From Chloroflexota bacterium (GTDB taxonomy: Bacteria; Chloroflexota; Limnocylindria; Limnocylindrales; CSP1-4): 59,479 nucleotides of DNA. Positions 49,118 to 57,655 of this stretch are shown here, piece by piece. Every line of letters begins with the position of its first letter. The stretch's first letter is position 1. The position numbers and the translations under genes are program-made. The notes beneath the pieces are model-generated. The model ran no database searches and was not told where the DNA came from. It saw only the letters and a list, made by a program, of their open reading frames with translations. Location of the stretch: assembly GCA_021787395.1 (NCBI GenBank), contig JAJYLZ010000018.1, positions 1 through 59,479 of the forward strand, written 5' to 3'.

Positions 49118-49971
49118 CCTCCCCCACCACCACCGCGCCGCACCGGATCCTGATCGTCAACTGCTACCCGGCCGCGAGCCGCGAGAACTTCGACCGGTCC
49201 GACGTCGGCCACCCGCACGACCTGTTCAAGGCGTTCCTGGCCAAGGAGGCCCCCAACGCCACCACCGAGATCGTGTACATCGCCGACCCCGACTTCGCGC
49301 TCCCGGCCGGCACCACGATCGACGACTTCGACGCGTTCATCTGGACCGGCTCGGACCTCACCGTCTACCACACCGACGACCCTCGGGTGGCGCCCCAGAT
49401 CGACTTCGCCCGGCAGCTGCTCGACGCGGGCAAGCCCTGCTGGGGCAGCTGCTGGGGGATCCAGCTCGCGTCGCTGGTGGCCGGCGGCGAGGTCGCCGCG
49501 AACCCGCGCGGCCGCGAGTGGGGCATCGCCCGGGACATCCGGCTGACCGACGCGGCGAGCGCCGCGCCGATGCACGACGGCAAGCCCGCCCAGTTCGACG
49601 CCTTCATCATGCACCTGGACACGGTCACGCGGCTGCCGGACGGCACGCCGCTCCTCGCCACCAACGAGCACAGCCCGGTCCAGGCGGCCATCGTCGGCTC
49701 CTTCTGGGCCACCCAGTACCACCCCGAGTACAACCTGCACGAGATGGGCCGGCTGATCGCGGCCCGCGCGAAGGCGCTGGTGCGCGAGGGCTTCTTCCCC
49801 GACGAGGACACGGTCCAGGTCTACGCGGCCAAGATGAAGCAGCTCGCGGCCGACCCGGACTCCGCACAGCTCCGGGCCGAGCTGAAGGTCGGCGACGACA
49901 TCATCGACCCCCAGATCCGCCAGGTGGAGCTGCGCAACTGGCTGCGCTTCGTGGACTCGCAGGCCCGGTAG
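49114..49971 (+). CDS. Class-I glutamine amidotransferase-like protein
   Basis: This 285-residue protein has the triad-type GATase1 fold: the elbow CWGSCWGIQLA with nucleophile Cys near residue 113, and HPEYN with the catalytic His/Glu near 207-209. It follows the GuaA-like GMP-synthase N-domain pattern (YIADPDFALPAG, FDAFIWTGSDLTVYHTDDPR) but has no synthetase domain. It could hydrolyse glutamine or a gamma-glutamyl substrate as a free-standing enzyme. It is translationally coupled to the glycerophosphodiesterase (ATGA overlap). The pairing suggests a shared pathway, but no known one is recognised. Confidence 0.88.
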   Translation: MTSPTTTAPHRILIVNCYPAASRENFDRSDVGHPHDLFKAFLAKEAPNATTEIVYIADPDFALPAGTTIDDFDAFIWTGSDLTVYHTDDPRVAPQIDFARQLLDAGKPCWGSCWGIQLASLVAGGEVAANPRGREWGIARDIRLTDAASAAPMHDGKPAQFDAFIMHLDTVTRLPDGTPLLATNEHSPVQAAIVGSFWATQYHPEYNLHEMGRLIAARAKALVREGFFPDEDTVQVYAAKMKQLAADPDSAQLRAELKVGDDIIDPQIRQVELRNWLRFVDSQAR

Positions 49972-50007
49972 CGGCAGCACCGCGCCTGGCCGGGCCACGC
50001 CCCGCGG

Positions 50008-50766
50008 TCAGCCCGGGACCCGCCCGACGAACAGGCCGTAGCCGGTGCAGTCGAAGACGCTCAGGCCCGGGCCGAAGAACGACTTGAGCGCCGGCCGGAT
50101 CTCGGGTCGCGTCGCGTACAGCTGGGCCGTCCGGGCGAACCCCCGCATCGCCCACGGCAGCCCCACCCAGCGCAGCCGGTTGCGGACCTCCGCGGCCCGC
50201 TCGACGCGGCTGAGCCGGACGACGACGTCCACCAGCCCGGCCGCGTCGCACAGGGCCCGCCAGGCCGCCGGCGTCTCGATCGCCACGTCCATGTCGCTCG
50301 CCATCCGCGCGACATCGGGCGGCAGCGCCCGGGTCCAGATGGACTCGCTGATCCCGATATACCCGCCGGGCCGGGTGACGCGCACCATCTCGGCCAGCGC
50401 CCGCGGCTTGTCGGCCACGAAGCCCAGCACGGACTCGGCGTAGCTGACGTCGAAGCGCCCGTCGTCGAACGGCAGGGCCGTGACGTCCGCCGCCTGGAGG
50501 GCGACGCGGCCCTCGACCCCGTGCTCCCGGGCGCGCCGATGCGCCCACGCGAGCATGCGCTCGGAGCGGTCGATCCCGACCACGCGCAGGCCCGGGTGGT
50601 CGCGGGCCAGGTCCACCGGGCCGACGCCGATCCCGCAGCCCACGTCGAGGACCTCGGCGGCGGCCTCGACATGGCACAGCGACAGGAGCTCCCGCGTGGC
50701 GCCCCGCCCGCCGGTGTGCTTCGTGATGCCGACCAGGGACTGGAAGTCGAGGTAGTCGCCGATCAT
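50008..50766 (-). CDS. SAM-dependent methyltransferase
   Basis: This 252-residue class-I methyltransferase has motif I VLDVGCGIGVGPVDLARDHP, the acidic loop VVGIDRSERMLAWA, motif IV FDVSYAESVLGFVADKPRAL and ARPGG-like TRPGGYIGISESIW. The opening DYLDFQSLVGITKHTGGR and the C-terminal part resemble the ubiquinone/menaquinone or sterol-type C-methyltransferase superfamily. The substrate cannot be identified. ATG 50766 follows a GGGGG stretch. It stands between the amidotransferase (convergent) and a membrane-protein gene (same strand, 120 bases upstream). Confidence 0.88.
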   Translation of the reverse strand: MIGDYLDFQSLVGITKHTGGRGATRELLSLCHVEAAAEVLDVGCGIGVGPVDLARDHPGLRVVGIDRSERMLAWAHRRAREHGVEGRVALQAADVTALPFDDGRFDVSYAESVLGFVADKPRALAEMVRVTRPGGYIGISESIWTRALPPDVARMASDMDVAIETPAAWRALCDAAGLVDVVVRLSRVERAAEVRNRLRWVGLPWAMRGFARTAQLYATRPEIRPALKSFFGPGLSVFDCTGYGLFVGRVPG

Positions 50767-50886
50767 CGCGGACCCCCTGCCGCGGCTGCGGCGGCTGGGC
50801 TTCGTCTGGACGCCTGGGCGATCGTGGACGCCCCCGGCGTCGGCACCCAGAGGCGACGGTCGCAATCGCGCGGACGACCTCGCCCG

Positions 50887-51750
50887 TCAGGCTGCCGTCG
50901 CGCCGGCCCCGGCGGCCGAGGGGCGCGTCCCGCGGTGCCAGATGCCGAGCGCCGCCAGGCCGACCGCGGCCACGGCCAGGAACAGCGGCGTGGCCGCTGC
51001 CGAGGCGACCGCCGACGCGGGGTCGGCCGCGGCGCCGAACCACTGGTCCGCGGCGATCGCGACCGACTCCAGGACCAGCATCAGCAGCATCGCTCCGGCG
51101 ACGAGCTGGCCCCACGCTGTGCGCCGCCAGAGCTGGGCGGCGACCACCATCGTGAACGGCAGGAACAGGGCCATGTCGAGCACGTAGTTGGTGGCCGTGG
51201 CCATGCCCGTCCCCTCGAGGAACGCCGGCGCCTCGCTCGCGAACAGGGCGGGGACGACGTTCTTGAGCCACAGGGCGTAGAACGCGAGGCACGAGGCCAC
51301 CATCCAGCCCGCCAGCAGGCGTGTCCGCATGGCGCCGGAGAAGACCGCGGCGAACCGACCCGCCGGCACGCGCAGCAGCAGGACGGCGAGCGTCCAGACG
51401 CCGCAGCCGAACATGGTCACGTAGACGAGGAACAGCCCGTTGAACGGGACCCCGAACAGGAACATCCAGCCCTGGTAGGCGATGAACGCGACGCCGCCGA
51501 TCCAGCCGACGTAGCCGAGCAGGCGCCCGCTTCGCGCGGCCGCCATGGCCGCGACGACGAGGGGGACCGCGAGCGCCAGCACCACGAGCGCGGTGCCGCG
51601 CATCGAGCCCACCATGACCGCGGGGCCGTGGACCAGGTCCGGCATCGCCAGCGCCGTCGCCGCGGCCATGGCCGCTGCGACGAGCATCACGGCGGACAGC
51701 AGCCACGGCGCCCGGCCCATGGGCTCGGCGGACGAGACGTCAACCCGCAT
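50887..51750 (-). CDS. Multi-pass membrane protein of unknown function
   Basis: This 287-residue protein has about eight hydrophobic helices, with ALVVLALAVPLVVAAMAAAR, GWIGGVAFIAYQGWMFLFGV, YVTMFGCGVWTLAVLLLRVP and QLVAGAMLLMLVLESVAIAA. The C-terminus is short and basic. The ordered helices and central YALWLKNVVPALF resemble small uncharacterised membrane families, but none is certain. GGGAGGC precedes ATG 51750. It is upstream of the methyltransferase on the same strand. The next 328 bases to the right hold no gene other than the leaderless start of a divergent one. Confidence 0.75.
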   Translation of the reverse strand: MRVDVSSAEPMGRAPWLLSAVMLVAAAMAAATALAMPDLVHGPAVMVGSMRGTALVVLALAVPLVVAAMAAARSGRLLGYVGWIGGVAFIAYQGWMFLFGVPFNGLFLVYVTMFGCGVWTLAVLLLRVPAGRFAAVFSGAMRTRLLAGWMVASCLAFYALWLKNVVPALFASEAPAFLEGTGMATATNYVLDMALFLPFTMVVAAQLWRRTAWGQLVAGAMLLMLVLESVAIAADQWFGAAADPASAVASAAATPLFLAVAAVGLAALGIWHRGTRPSAAGAGATAA

Positions 51751-52078
51751 CACGAATGCCTCCCAGCCGGCGCCCCGCCGCTCCCCTCGCCCATCCCCGC
51801 TTGACGGGCCCCTCGCTATCGGGGCGCGCGGCCGCACGGCCAAGCCGAACGGCCCGGCCTGCCGGGCGGGACGACTCGGGCCGCCCGGGACCCGCGGATC
51901 GTCCGCTGCTGGGCGCCCGGCCCGCGCTCGAGCCCGGCCGACCGATCGGGCTGCCACCCGCTCATGGCCCGATGTGCGCCGTCGAGGGGGCGTGCGGTCG
52001 AGGTCCCCGCCGGTCCGCCCCGAGCAACGAGGCCGGCGGGCCTGTGCCGGGACGCCGCGATCCGCTACGCTCGACGAC
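51751..52078. other. Divergent intergenic region
   Basis: This 328-bp gap holds the ribosome-binding site of the membrane protein gene and the -10 box TACGCT of the next gene at 52066-52071. No other structure was noticed. Confidence 0.5.
52066..52071 (+). promoter_or_regulatory. -10 box TACGCT of a leaderless gene
   Basis: TACGCT ends seven bases before GTG 52079. No -35 consensus is visible. Confidence 0.5.
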
Positions 52079-53020
52079 GTGGACGACGAGAGTGCCCAGG
52101 TTGAGGACCATGGCGACGACACGCCGAGCGATGGCGCGGCGCGCGAGCCCCTGACGCGGGGGCAGATCCCCGGCGCGATGGCCGAGCTCCGCGACGCGCA
52201 CCCGCGGGTGCCGAACGAGGCGGCGGACCGCTACTGGCTCCGGATGGGCCTCGGCCTCGGTCTGCGGCAGCCGGAGCGGGCGAAGCCGCTGCTCGACCTT
52301 CTCGAGGGCGCCGCGGGGGTGGCCTCGCCGGCGCCCACGGAGCCCGACGGCGGGGCAGCCGAGGCGAAGCTAGAAGGGGCGGCCGAGCCGCCCGCGGCCG
52401 AAGGGCAGCCGGTCGATGCACAGCCCGACGGCGGGGCGCCGGCCGCCTCCGTCGCCTCTGAGCCTGGGGTGCCCCTCCGCTCGATGCTGCTCGCCCGTTC
52501 CGCCGGGCTGCCCGCGGTGGACAAGGAGGCGTTCGACCCGGAGGCGGTCTTCGGCTGGGCCGCGCGGGTGACCCGGGACGAGGTCCTAGGGATGGGCCGC
52601 GTGGTGGACGACATGCTCGCCGAGGGGCTCAGCGCGGACTTCACCAAGGGGTTCGCCATCACCTGGCGCGCTGGCCTCAGGCTGAACGACAGCGACTTCG
52701 ATCCCCTGTTCCACGCGTTCACCGAGCTCGAGGTGACGGTGGGCGGGGTCCTTGCCGGGTACGACCTGCGCGCGCAGTCGCGAACCCAGAAGCCGGGCGT
52801 GCTCGGCTCGATGCTGGGCTCGCTGATGATGCGCAGCGACACCCGGACGTCGGAGGCGGGCGCGGTCATCGAGCGAGCCGGCAGGTCCGGCCAGCGCGGC
52901 CTGATCGCGATGTGGAACGCGTGGGCCGCACTCCGCTTCCGCGAAGCGGTCCCGCCCGAGCTGTTCAATCGACTGGTGCGGCCCTGGGTCACGGTGGTGG
53001 GGCGGCTGCCCGAGCCCTGA
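52079..53020 (+). CDS. Hypothetical cytoplasmic protein
   Basis: This 313-residue protein is not recognised. An acidic N-terminus leads into a helical segment (AADRYWLRMGLGLGLRQPER), then an Ala/Pro/Glu-rich low-complexity linker (about 75-135). The remaining 180 residues look folded (LLARSAGLPAVDKEAFDPEA, FTELEVTVGGVLAGYDLRAQ, GLIAMWNAWAALRFREAVPP). No signal peptide or membrane helix is present. GTG 52079 is chosen because a -10 box TACGCT is positioned for leaderless transcription. It is convergent with the winged-helix gene on the right (22 bases). Confidence 0.65.
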   Translation: MDDESAQVEDHGDDTPSDGAAREPLTRGQIPGAMAELRDAHPRVPNEAADRYWLRMGLGLGLRQPERAKPLLDLLEGAAGVASPAPTEPDGGAAEAKLEGAAEPPAAEGQPVDAQPDGGAPAASVASEPGVPLRSMLLARSAGLPAVDKEAFDPEAVFGWAARVTRDEVLGMGRVVDDMLAEGLSADFTKGFAITWRAGLRLNDSDFDPLFHAFTELEVTVGGVLAGYDLRAQSRTQKPGVLGSMLGSLMMRSDTRTSEAGAVIERAGRSGQRGLIAMWNAWAALRFREAVPPELFNRLVRPWVTVVGRLPEP

Positions 53021-53042
53021 GCCTTGGCCGCGCCAGCGGAGC

Positions 53043-54062
53043 TCAGCCGGTCCAGGCCACTGAGATCGGGCGGTCGAGGCCGGGCAGCGGCAGCGAGGCG
53101 GCCTCCGCCTCGACCGCGTCCCGCTCGGCCGCCGTGAGCGCCCGCCACGCCTGGACCGCCACCAACGCCTCCGCCCGGCGCCACGTGCCGGCCACCTCGC
53201 CGTCGAGCAGCAGCGCTCCAGGCCACACGCGAGGCGTCCACAGCTGCGCGCGCTGCGCGGCGTCCGGCACCAGCAGGTCGCGGTCGGCGCCCCAGAGCAG
53301 GTAGTGCGCGTCGCCGCTGGGCAGCAGGCGAACCGGCGCCGGCTGCCCGGAGCGCCCGCGGAAGCCGGGCTCATCGCGGGCGAGGATCCAGGCGTCCCCC
53401 ACTGGCGTCCTCACCTGCTCGAGTTCGGCGACGAGGGCTTCGAAGGCAGTCCGCGCCTGTGCGGGGCGGATCCCCGCCCACTCGCAGAACCCGGCCGGCG
53501 TCCCCGGGCCGAAGACGTGCAGGTAGCGGCGCAGGAGCTCGAGCCGCGCCTCCCCCGGGTCCATCGCCGGCCGGGGGACGGTCCAGACGGTCGCCTGCCG
53601 GGCGCCGTCCCAGCGGATCAGGACGCGGCCAGTCGGCGCCGCGTAGCGGAGCGAATTGGGGTGCACGCCCATCGCCTCGCCCGCCTGGCCGAACGGCATC
53701 CGGCGGCCGGCCAGGAACGCCTCGAGCCGGTCGGCCGTGCCCTCGGCGCGGCGCAGTCCCGCGGCGTCGTCGGGGAGCCGGCCCAGCGAGAACACCGGGA
53801 GGTCCGCGGCGGCCACGACGTAGACGCTGAAGCGTGGCCCCCAGAGCTGCACGAGCGAACGGTCCGCCCAAGCGTCGGGCGCCGCCCCGGCCACGCGGGC
53901 GTGGATCGAGAGCAGGGCCCCGCGCGGCATGCTGTCCGAGAGCCCCGCCCAGGCGGCCCGGCGCAGCGCCTGGGCGTCGCGCGGCAGACGCTCGTCGAGC
54001 GCCCCGGCGCGCCGCCGGAAGGCGAGGATCTGGTCGCGGCCGAGCTCGAGGCGGCGGGTCAC
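53043..54062 (-). CDS. Winged-helix DNA-binding protein (AlkZ/YcaQ-like family)
   Basis: This 339-residue protein matches the HTH_42 winged-helix family that includes the DNA glycosylase AlkZ/YcaQ. Visible parts are LGRDQILAFRRRAGALDERL at the start, HARVAGAAPDAWADRSLVQL and WGPRFSVYVVAAADLPVF in the first part. LLRRYLHVFGPGTPAGFCEW and LLPSGDAHYLLWGADRDLLV follow, with a late RVWPGALLLDGEVAGTWRR. These resemble the family's repeated winged-helix tandem. The catalytic QxQ/QxD of AlkZ is not evident, so it may be a non-glycosylase branch. GTG 54062 is chosen because relatives start near this Arg-rich helix; an in-frame start at 54149 adds 29 Pro/Arg-rich residues. Confidence 0.75.
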   Translation of the reverse strand: MTRRLELGRDQILAFRRRAGALDERLPRDAQALRRAAWAGLSDSMPRGALLSIHARVAGAAPDAWADRSLVQLWGPRFSVYVVAAADLPVFSLGRLPDDAAGLRRAEGTADRLEAFLAGRRMPFGQAGEAMGVHPNSLRYAAPTGRVLIRWDGARQATVWTVPRPAMDPGEARLELLRRYLHVFGPGTPAGFCEWAGIRPAQARTAFEALVAELEQVRTPVGDAWILARDEPGFRGRSGQPAPVRLLPSGDAHYLLWGADRDLLVPDAAQRAQLWTPRVWPGALLLDGEVAGTWRRAEALVAVQAWRALTAAERDAVEAEAASLPLPGLDRPISVAWTG

Positions 54063-54259
54063 GGGGTCCGTCGTCCGGGGGCTGTCAACGGGTGGGGCGA
54101 CGCGGCGAGCGGCGAGACGGAGACAGGGAGACGGGCGGAACGGGCGCACCCGCCGACGCTGTCACCGCGAACGGCCCTAGGCGTCAATCGGGCGACCCGG
54201 GAACATGGTCGGCGGCTCGGGCCCCGACCGCATCGAGCCCGGGCGAAGGACGGTGCGTG

Positions 54260-55591
54260 ATGCAGATCGCCTTCGTCGCCATCAGCGGCGTCCGCTCGGG
54301 CAACCGGGCCCTGATGGACGTCGGGCTGACCCTCCCGGGCTTCGTCGAGCGGAGCCAGGTCATCGCCTCGCTGCCCAGCCTCGGGCTGCTGACCCTGGCC
54401 GGGATGACCCCGGACGCGTTCGACGTCAGCTACCACGAGGTCCCCGACGTGGACGCGCTGGCCGAGCTGCCGCCGTGCGACGTGGCGGCGATCTCGTCCT
54501 ACTCCGCTCAGATCCGCGACGGCTACCGGCTGGCGGACCGCTTCCGGGCCGCCGGCGTGAAGGTCGTCATGGGCGGCCTCCACGTCACTGCGCTGCCGGA
54601 CGAGGCGCTCGCGCACGCCGACGCGGTGGTGCTGGGCGAGGGGGAGATCGGCTGGCCGGAGGTGCTGCGGGACCTGGCGGCCGGCCGGCTGCGCCGGGTC
54701 TACGCGGCGGCCGGCCGGGAGTACGACCTCGCCGACTCGCCCATGCCCCGGTTCGACCTGCTCGACGTCGACCGCTACAACCGGCTGACGGTGCAGGCGA
54801 CGCGCGGCTGCCCGTGGCGCTGCGAGTTCTGCGCGGCCTCGATCCGCCTCACGCCGAGATACAAGGCGAAGCCGGTGGAGCGCGTGATCGCCGAGATCCG
54901 CGAGATCAAGCGGCACTGGCCGCGCCCGTTCATCGAGTTCGCGGACGACAACGGCTTCGTCAGCCGCGACCACGCGAAGGCCCTCCTCCGGGCACTCGCC
55001 CCGGAGCGCGTCCACTGGTTCAGCGAGTCGGACATCTCGATCGCCGACGACCCGGAACTGCTGGAGCTGATGCGCGAATCCGGCTGCCGGGAACTGCTCA
55101 TCGGGCTCGAGAGCCCCACCGTCGACGGCATCGAGGGCGTGGAGCAGCGCCGCAACTGGAAGCGGACGAGGTTCGCCCGCTACCTCGACGACATCCGGCG
55201 CATCCAGGGCCACGGGATCGCGGTCAACGGCTGCTTCGTGCTGGGACTCGACGGCGACGGGCCGGACGTGTTCGGCGCGGTGGAGGAGTTCGTCCGGGCC
55301 AGCGGCCAGTTCGACGTCCAGATCACGGTCATGACGCCCTTCCCCGGCACGCCCCTGTACGAGCGCCTGCGGCAACAGGGGCGGCTGCTCGAGCCCGAGG
55401 ACTGGGAGCGCTGCTCCCTGTTCGACGTCAACTTCTGGCCGGCCCGGATGTCGCCCGACGAGCTGCAGGAGGGCCTGCTGTGGCTGGCCCGCCGCCTGTA
55501 CACGACCCAGGAGCGAGACGCGCGACACGACCGGTTCTGGGCGCAGCGCCGCCGGCACCGGCACGAGGCGCTGGTGGAGGTGCACGCATGA
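54260..55591 (+). CDS. B12-binding-domain radical SAM protein
   Basis: This 443-residue enzyme belongs to the class-B (BchE/HpnJ-type) radical SAM group. The N-terminal cobalamin-binding-like domain runs to about 150 (VPDVDALAELPPCDVAAISS, VKVVMGGLHVTALPDEALAH). The radical SAM core follows, with the iron-sulfur motif CPWRCEFC near residue 184. GYNxLxxx-like strands include FIEFADDNGFVSRDHAKALL and LLIGLESPTVDGIEGVEQ. FVLGLDGDGPDVFGAVEEFV and PFPGTPLYERLRQQGRLL are typical of the family. These enzymes perform radical methylations or rearrangements. AAGGA precedes ATG 54260. It overlaps the next membrane protein by four bases, so its product may act at a membrane. Confidence 0.92.
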   Translation: MQIAFVAISGVRSGNRALMDVGLTLPGFVERSQVIASLPSLGLLTLAGMTPDAFDVSYHEVPDVDALAELPPCDVAAISSYSAQIRDGYRLADRFRAAGVKVVMGGLHVTALPDEALAHADAVVLGEGEIGWPEVLRDLAAGRLRRVYAAAGREYDLADSPMPRFDLLDVDRYNRLTVQATRGCPWRCEFCAASIRLTPRYKAKPVERVIAEIREIKRHWPRPFIEFADDNGFVSRDHAKALLRALAPERVHWFSESDISIADDPELLELMRESGCRELLIGLESPTVDGIEGVEQRRNWKRTRFARYLDDIRRIQGHGIAVNGCFVLGLDGDGPDVFGAVEEFVRASGQFDVQITVMTPFPGTPLYERLRQQGRLLEPEDWERCSLFDVNFWPARMSPDELQEGLLWLARRLYTTQERDARHDRFWAQRRRHRHEALVEVHA

Positions 55592-55998
55592 GCACGGCGC
55601 TCGCCCGCCCGCCGCTGGCGGTGTGGCGGTGGTTCTTCCTCGTCGCCGCGGCCTACGACATGGCCCTGGGGCTGGCCTTCCTGGTGGCCGGGGACTCGAT
55701 TCTGGAGGCCATCGGCATGGCCGCGCCGCCGCACGTCGCCTACTACCAGCTGGCGGCGGTGTTCGTGTTCGTCCAGGGGTTCAGCTACCTCGTGGTCTGG
55801 CGCGACCCGGCGGCGAGCCGCGGGCTGGTGTGGGTCGGCGTCGTCTACAAGGGCGCCTATACCGCGCTGGCCGTCTGGTACCTGGCGCTCGGGATCCTGC
55901 CCAGCGCGTTCTTCGCCCCGTGGGCGGTCGCCGACTTCCTGTTCATGCTCGGGTTCCTGTGGTTCCTCCGCGGACGCTGGGCGAGGGTGGCGGCATGA
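55588..55998 (+). CDS. Small membrane protein in the radical SAM operon
   Basis: This 136-residue protein has four hydrophobic helices: WRWFFLVAAAYDMALGLAFL, AYYQLAAVFVFVQGFSYLVV, GVVYKGAYTALAVWYLALGI and ADFLFMLGFLWFLRGRW. The arrangement resembles small DoxX-like or DUF-type four-helix proteins, but none is certain. It overlaps the radical SAM stop and the next gene's start, both by ATGA. The fixed order and coupling indicate that all three act together. Confidence 0.75.
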   Translation: MSTALARPPLAVWRWFFLVAAAYDMALGLAFLVAGDSILEAIGMAAPPHVAYYQLAAVFVFVQGFSYLVVWRDPAASRGLVWVGVVYKGAYTALAVWYLALGILPSAFFAPWAVADFLFMLGFLWFLRGRWARVAA

Positions 55999-56504
55999 TC
56001 CACCGGGCGCTCGGCCGGCCCGTGCCGGTGGAGCTGACCGACGACCCGCGGATCCGCGGCCGCGTCCGGCGGCTGGCCGGGGTGAGCGCGGTGGCGCTCG
56101 GGCTGATCACGGGGCTCGCCGCCGCCACCCTGTCGGCGCCGGCGCCGCTCATCGTCCTCCTCGCGGTCGGCTGGGCATCGATGCCGACCGTCCTCGTCTG
56201 GAGCCTGCTCGACGTCCGCGCGCGCTACCTGCTGACCGTCCCGTCATCCCTGGTGGCGCTCGGGCTGGTCGGGATCTGCGCGACGGCCCTGCCGCCCGCG
56301 CCGTCCGTGGCCGCCGGCTGGCTCCTGCTCGCCGGCGGGATCCTGCTCGGCGGAGTCCTGGGCCTCTGGACCTGGTTCCGGCTGGCTCCCGTGCCATCCG
56401 CGCTGGACAGCCCGCAGGCCGCGTGGCGGTGGGCGCTGATCGCCGTCCACGTGGGGCTGGTCGCGGTCGGCTGGGCGCTCGCCGCGACCGCGCTGGCCGG
56501 CTGA
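55995..56504 (+). CDS. Membrane protein in the radical SAM operon
   Basis: This 169-residue protein has a polar N-terminus of about 27 residues, then five to six hydrophobic helices (VSAVALGLITGLAAATL, PLIVLLAVGWASMPTVLVWS, LLTVPSSLVALGLVGICATA, GWLLLAGGILLGGVLGLW, WALIAVHVGLVAVGWALA). No family is recognised. The ATG overlaps the preceding stop by four bases. It is the last gene of the three-gene cassette. The function is unknown, and a membrane-bound substrate for the radical SAM enzyme would fit. Confidence 0.72.
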   Translation: MIHRALGRPVPVELTDDPRIRGRVRRLAGVSAVALGLITGLAAATLSAPAPLIVLLAVGWASMPTVLVWSLLDVRARYLLTVPSSLVALGLVGICATALPPAPSVAAGWLLLAGGILLGGVLGLWTWFRLAPVPSALDSPQAAWRWALIAVHVGLVAVGWALAATALAG

Positions 56505-56701
56505 CCGGCTGACCGGCTGCCCGTCGTCCACAGCGGACGCCGCTGGCGATGCCGGGCGTCCGACGCGCCTGGTACTTTTGGTGGTGCGGGCACGCCCCGC
56601 TACCCCTCGCCATCGGGTCCCTCGGGCGTGATACTGCGGGTGCGCGGGCCGGGTGGGAAGCCGGCCAGGGCGCACCGGACCGATGCCCACGGGAGTTCTC
56701 G

Positions 56702-57553
56702 GTGAAGCAGAAGAAGGGGAGGCCGCTCCGCGCGCCCAAGAAGCTCGCGAAACAACTCGCGGGCATCGAGGCCCGCGAGTCGGAGATCGGCGCGAAGGAG
56801 CGGGCCGCGGTCGAGCGGCTGGCGGTGGTCGAGGCGCGTGAGCGCGCCGCCGACGCGAGGGACCGGGCGCTGACCGAGCGCGACGGACTGGCCAACGAGC
56901 GCGACCGGCGCGCCGCCGAGCGCGACGCCCTCGCCAACGAGCGCGACCGCCGCGCCGCCGAGCGCGAGACCGCCTGGTCCGCCGCGCGGCCGCCGCGGCC
57001 GGGCGGGAACGGCAGCGAGAACGCGGGCGCCTCTGCGGGCGCGGCCGCGGAGGACGACGAGGACCCGGCCCTCGAGCGCGCACGGCTCGAGGCGCAGCTG
57101 CAGCGCGCGCACCTCGACGGGCTCACGGGGGCGTACCGGCGCGAGGTCGGCCGGCTGGCCCTGCGCAACGAGATCGAGCGGGCGCGGCGCTCGGACGGCC
57201 GCTTCGTCATCGCGTTCATCGACGTGGACGGGCTCAAGGGCGTGAACGACCGTGAGGGGCATGCCGCCGGCGACAAGGTGCTGCGCACCCTGGCCGCGAC
57301 GATGCGCGCGAACCTGCGCTCCTACGACCCGATCGTGCGCTACGGCGGCGACGAGTTCATCTGCGGCGTGGCCTCCATCGACCCGGCCGAGGTCCAGCAC
57401 CGCATCGGCGTGATCGACCAGTCGCTGCGCCACGCCACCGGCGTGGGGATCACCGCGGGCCTCGCCTCGATGTCGGGCAACGAGTCCCTCGAGGAGCTCA
57501 CCGAGCGGGCTGACGCCGCCCTGCTCGAGGCGAAGCGCAGCCGCGACAACTAG
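56702..57553 (+). CDS. Coiled-coil GGDEF diguanylate cyclase
   Basis: This 283-residue protein probably makes cyclic-di-GMP. A Lys/Arg-rich start (KQKKGRPLRAPKKLAKQLAG) leads into about 80 residues of Glu/Arg/Ala-rich coiled coil. That coil contains two copies of a 14-residue unit starting NERDRRAAERD, encoded by an exact-frame 42-base tandem repeat. The GGDEF domain spans about 135-275, with DGLTGAYRREVGR, FIDVDGLKGVNDREGHAAGD and an intact RYGGDEF. An RxxD inhibitory site (RSYD) lies five residues before GGDEF. It has no sensor domain or membrane helix; the coiled coil probably controls dimerisation. GTG 56702 follows GGGAG. Confidence 0.88.
   Translation: MKQKKGRPLRAPKKLAKQLAGIEARESEIGAKERAAVERLAVVEARERAADARDRALTERDGLANERDRRAAERDALANERDRRAAERETAWSAARPPRPGGNGSENAGASAGAAAEDDEDPALERARLEAQLQRAHLDGLTGAYRREVGRLALRNEIERARRSDGRFVIAFIDVDGLKGVNDREGHAAGDKVLRTLAATMRANLRSYDPIVRYGGDEFICGVASIDPAEVQHRIGVIDQSLRHATGVGITAGLASMSGNESLEELTERADAALLEAKRSRDN
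56891..56970 (+). repeat. 42-base tandem repeat inside the GGDEF gene
   Basis: Two near-identical 42-base units (second starting 42 bases after the first, at 56936 relative to 56894) encode the repeated NERDRRAAERD segment. The period keeps the frame and the coiled-coil register. Confidence 0.75.
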
Positions 57554-57642
57554 CGGCCGTCCCGGCGCCCGCGGTACTGCACGACGGCGCTCCGCCCGGG
57601 GCCGACTTCGCGAGGGTCCTGCGCGGCCGCTCCGGGATGCGC

Positions 57643-57648
57643 TAGCGT
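57643..57648 (+). promoter_or_regulatory. -10 box TAGCGT of the MttB-family gene
   Basis: TAGCGT ends seven bases before ATG 57656, predicting a leaderless transcript. Confidence 0.5.
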
Positions 57649-57655
57649 CTCGCCC

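Noticed and set aside
56891..56970. Possible CRISPR or phage repeat
   Set aside because: The repeat has only two units, keeps the reading frame and encodes a coiled-coil segment of a GGDEF protein.
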